Below, one piece after another: positions 62,401 through 64,000 of a stretch of DNA of 64,000 nt. A model generated the notes under the pieces. That model saw only the letters and a program-made list of their open reading frames with translations, searched no databases and was not told where the DNA came from. The position numbers and the translations under genes were made by a program. The stretch covers positions 124,001 through 188,000 of the forward strand of contig NZ_LVJI01000014.1 in assembly GCF_001637225.1 (NCBI RefSeq). The letters are read 5' to 3'. The stretch's first letter is position 1. The number at the start of each line of letters is the position of its first letter. This DNA comes from Paenibacillus antarcticus (GTDB lineage Bacteria > Bacillota > Bacilli > Paenibacillales > Paenibacillaceae).

Positions 62401-64000
62401 TGCGTTATCGTCCTTAGTGCGAGTAGTATCGTTGAGCTCTGTCAAAGTTAAGCTCCGATTGTATATACGAACTTTATCGAAGCTCATATTAGAGGTTCGA
62501 CCTAGCTGTGTATCCTTTCCAATAGCCATCTGATAAGAATTGGCAGTAATAGCTCCCGTTACAGCTTTTGTCGCAACGAATTGACCATCGAGGTACAACT
62601 TCAATTCCGTTCCATTATAGGTACCGGCAACATGATGCCAGTTATTGAGCCAATTTGCTGGTAAATCAGCGATAGCAGAGTTCCATGTTCCATTACGGTA
62701 GATGAAAACCTCCAATTTGTTCGTACCATTCATCTTTAATGAGAACTGTGAATCTCCCTTAGTGATGATTGGGCTATTCGCAACGTTCGATAAAGGCTTC
62801 ACCCAAGCTTCCAGTGTTAAGGAGCCTGTGAGATTGAATTTCGAATCATTGGGTAACATAACGCTTGGGGATGTCGTATTCTTCGGCTGAAGTACGCCCA
62901 TCACATCGCCGTCTGCTCCGACAACTTCCCCTGTATATTCCGCTTCAAAAGAATGATTCGTATCCGTTAAATATGTTCTTTCAGAAGGTGTTTGTGTACG
63001 AACCGCCTGATCCACCCAGTCCCAAATATAGGCACCCTGCAAATTCGGGTATTTACGAATTACATCCCAGTATTCCTGCAGATTACCTACGCTGTTACCC
63101 ATGGCATGCGCATATTCGCACAGAATATATGGTCTTGGGTCGCTACTCTTCGCATAGGTCTCCACGGTCGATACACCTGCGTACATATTGCTGACCATGT
63201 CTGTTACACGGATATCATTATATCCCTCGTAATGAATAGGTCGTGTAGGATCAAGACTGCGGATATATTCCGATTGAGCAATAAAATTTGACCCCTGTCC
63301 CGATTCATTTCCTAAGGACCAAATAAGAACAGAAGGATGATTTTTATCCCTTTCTACCAAGCTCGCCGAGCGATCCTTGACGTTTTCCAACCACTCTGCT
63401 TTATTCGTAGGCACTGACCCCCACACGCCGTGAGTTTCAAGATTCACCTCATTCATGATGTACATCCCATATTTATTAGCCAGGTCATACCAGAAAGGAT
63501 GATTTGGATAATGCGAAGTTCGTACTGAATTAATATTGAACTGCTTCATCAATTCAATATCTTGAACCATGAGTTCTATATCTAATGTGCGACCGGTATC
63601 TGGGCTTGTTTCATGACGATTTACACCCTTGAGTAGGATCGGCTTGCCATTCAACTTCATTTGCTGTTTATTAGTGCCATCTGACATAAGTTCAATATCG
63701 AACTCGCGGAAACCAACTCGTGTTCCTGCTGCTTCGATTACGCTACCACTTGCATCCTTCAGACTGAACACGAGTGTATACAGATTCGGGTCCTCCGCTG
63801 ACCATTTCAGCGGATTCGTGACGAGCTTGGAGCTACTTACTTCAACCTCGGCATTGCCGTTAGAATTGACAGTCATTATTACTGGCTGTGCAAATACCTT
63901 TTGCTCATTCGCATCATAGAGCATAGCTTCTACCGTATGAGTACCTGGATCTGCATCTGTTACATAACTGTTGACATCAACACTCAGATTCAACTCCGCA
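59413..64000 (-). CDS. Secreted GH2 beta-galactosidase with inserted LamG, cohesin, FIVAR and dockerin (5' end outside window)
   Basis: At least 1526 residues; the frame is still open at the window edge, so the N terminus is missing. LacZ-type GH2 barrel with acid/base Glu in LIWSLGNESGQG and nucleophile Glu in PYILCEYAHAMGNS (about 230 and 293 from 63993). A LamG/concanavalin-like domain (about 375-560) is inserted between the barrel and the later LacZ domains, including the beta-galactosidase small-chain domain. Then come an NPCBM-like domain (about 1090-1230; GLGTHANSEIIYDL), a cohesin-like domain (AYGQDLTFTYD), a FIVAR module (EVGQYPLGSKAILQAAI) and a dockerin (DLNGDGKISIGDL; DVNKDNKVDIIDL). 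Removes beta-galactose. It is the most upstream visible gene of the cluster. Confidence 0.92.
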   Translation of the reverse strand, partial: AELNLSVDVNSYVTDADPGTHTVEAMLYDANEQKVFAQPVIMTVNSNGNAEVEVSSSKLVTNPLKWSAEDPNLYTLVFSLKDASGSVIEAAGTRVGFREFDIELMSDGTNKQQMKLNGKPILLKGVNRHETSPDTGRTLDIELMVQDIELMKQFNINSVRTSHYPNHPFWYDLANKYGMYIMNEVNLETHGVWGSVPTNKAEWLENVKDRSASLVERDKNHPSVLIWSLGNESGQGSNFIAQSEYIRSLDPTRPIHYEGYNDIRVTDMVSNMYAGVSTVETYAKSSDPRPYILCEYAHAMGNSVGNLQEYWDVIRKYPNLQGAYIWDWVDQAVRTQTPSERTYLTDTNHSFEAEYTGEVVGADGDVMGVLQPKNTTSPSVMLPNDSKFNLTGSLTLEAWVKPLSNVANSPIITKGDSQFSLKMNGTNKLEVFIYRNGTWNSAIADLPANWLNNWHHVAGTYNGTELKLYLDGQFVATKAVTGAITANSYQMAIGKDTQLGRTSNMSFDKVRIYNRSLTLTELNDTTRTKDDNAVLWMDFNTVDARSEVLESQEYFAYGGDFGDSPNDGNFMANGLVSADRTVQPELWEVKQVYQDIHVKAVDLAKGKVEIQNEFLFTNVNEYEATWELKADNDVIQQGTIEPAHLNIDGLTTKQVILPYTLPDAEPGVEYWLNISFQLKSDTSWAKVGHEIAKQQFQLPIEAGSPLAEDLATMPELVVEEQDTQVTVTTDDMDLIFNKTTGTIDSFSYDGVDLIEEGPAPHFWRAPNDNDKGNGHGSRTATWKNAGKNRSITSVNVSKIGKKVLRIDVEGLLPTTTASTFKTSYTIFGNGDIKVANEMKPGAGNLPEIPEVGNIMTIPQQFENIDWYGRGPLENYQDRKSGSDVGHYSSTVDDQFFSYIEPSETGNKTDVRWVALTNEDGAGLMAIGAPTMEANALHYTPDDLDGPRHPYELNYRDDITLRLNYKQMGVGGDNSWGATPHAPYMLYSNKDYSYSYTLRPIPANTTDLMSLSKAVSTVQLVQSIKVNGEPLDKFDPEKLSYTYNVKRGSNKVPTVTVVPTSETVTVQITPAADLSGKTIIKVSSADGLVSKTYEIQFQVVDNYLSDMEWVSATTGWLNVQKDKSIESKSIILRGPDGAVTYGKGLGTHANSEIIYDLTEQNFETFLATVGVDQEVTSTTADRNTIVFQVFLDGVKAYDSGMMKSTTVAKEINLDVTGVHKLRLVVNDNGDGNSEDHGDWADARLVKGEVEETIEGLHISGLLEVNSGEEFELTYSLGDLTHEAYGQDLTFTYDSNQLEFVSADKADGDNQIIDTVNTLGKVRLILANTQGNKVSGDILKLRFKAKAAEVSATATISLSNVIIANGLGVETKLDGTSHDIQIIQIIDSIDKASLIQLITNAQEKYSVAVEGTEVGQYPLGSKAILQAAIDKAQIVVNDSNATQEQVDQAFTELNVALHTFNASANQEPSEPSADLNGDGKISIGDLAKVAVAYGKKLGDMDWDQYKKADVNKDNKVDIIDLAFIARKILE

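Noticed and set aside
33512..64000. Regularly spaced similar DNA segments as a CRISPR or mobile repeat array
   Set aside because: The repeats are the dockerin- and cohesin-coding ends of each gene, in frame and several kilobases apart.

Overview
The window looks like a chromosome segment of a Paenibacillus-type, low-to-moderate GC, endospore-forming Firmicute. The clues are a two-headed bacterial dynamin (DynA type), an S-layer-homology protein, amidases with copper-amine-oxidase N-terminal domains, GerMN lipoproteins, a T-box leader on proline genes, and Bacillus-style methionine salvage genes. No rRNA, tRNA, CRISPR array or recognisable insertion sequence was seen.

Layout. (1) 0.2-5 kb, minus strand: double dynamin gene with an odd GC-rich hairpin island in its middle, a small unknown gene and nth. 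(2) 5-12.5 kb, minus: an SLH protein preceded by two copies of an amidase + GerMN lipoprotein pair (a tandem duplication). (3) 12.7-16 kb: leuCD, divergent from a LysR regulator. (4) 16-24.7 kb: methionine salvage and proline synthesis. mtnU diverges from mtnE; then a T-box leader precedes proB-proA-proC-mtnW-mtnX-mtnB, with an inverted-repeat element between proB and proA. (5) 24.8-33 kb, minus: an ECF sigma/anti-sigma operon whose sigma gene appears to start with ATT; an EamA transporter behind a leader with a terminator hairpin; a cysteine-rich copper-binding protein gene with an amber codon at codon 4; a DUF523 gene; a second sigma/anti-sigma pair whose sigma gene is frameshifted; and a GNAT gene.

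(6) 33.5-64 kb, minus: the outstanding region. Seven very large secreted glycoside hydrolases lie head to tail. In transcription order they are GH2 (runs off the window), GH31, GH33 sialidase, GH29 fucosidase, GH2, GH84 and GH84. Every one ends in a cohesin-like domain followed by a type I dockerin. FIVAR modules, CBM32/F5-8 type domains, LamG-like domains and Ig-like domains are interspersed. The activities together would strip sialic acid, fucose, beta-galactose, beta-GlcNAc and probably alpha-GalNAc, the full set of linkages in mucin-type or complex host glycans. No scaffoldin is visible, so the enzymes may assemble by cohesin-dockerin contacts with each other: a scaffold-free, cellulosome-like glycan-degrading complex. 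Stable hairpins without U-tracts sit in three of the intergenic gaps and may set transcript stoichiometry.

Domain assignments come from reading motifs, not from database searches. Residue numbers are counted from the start codon chosen here.
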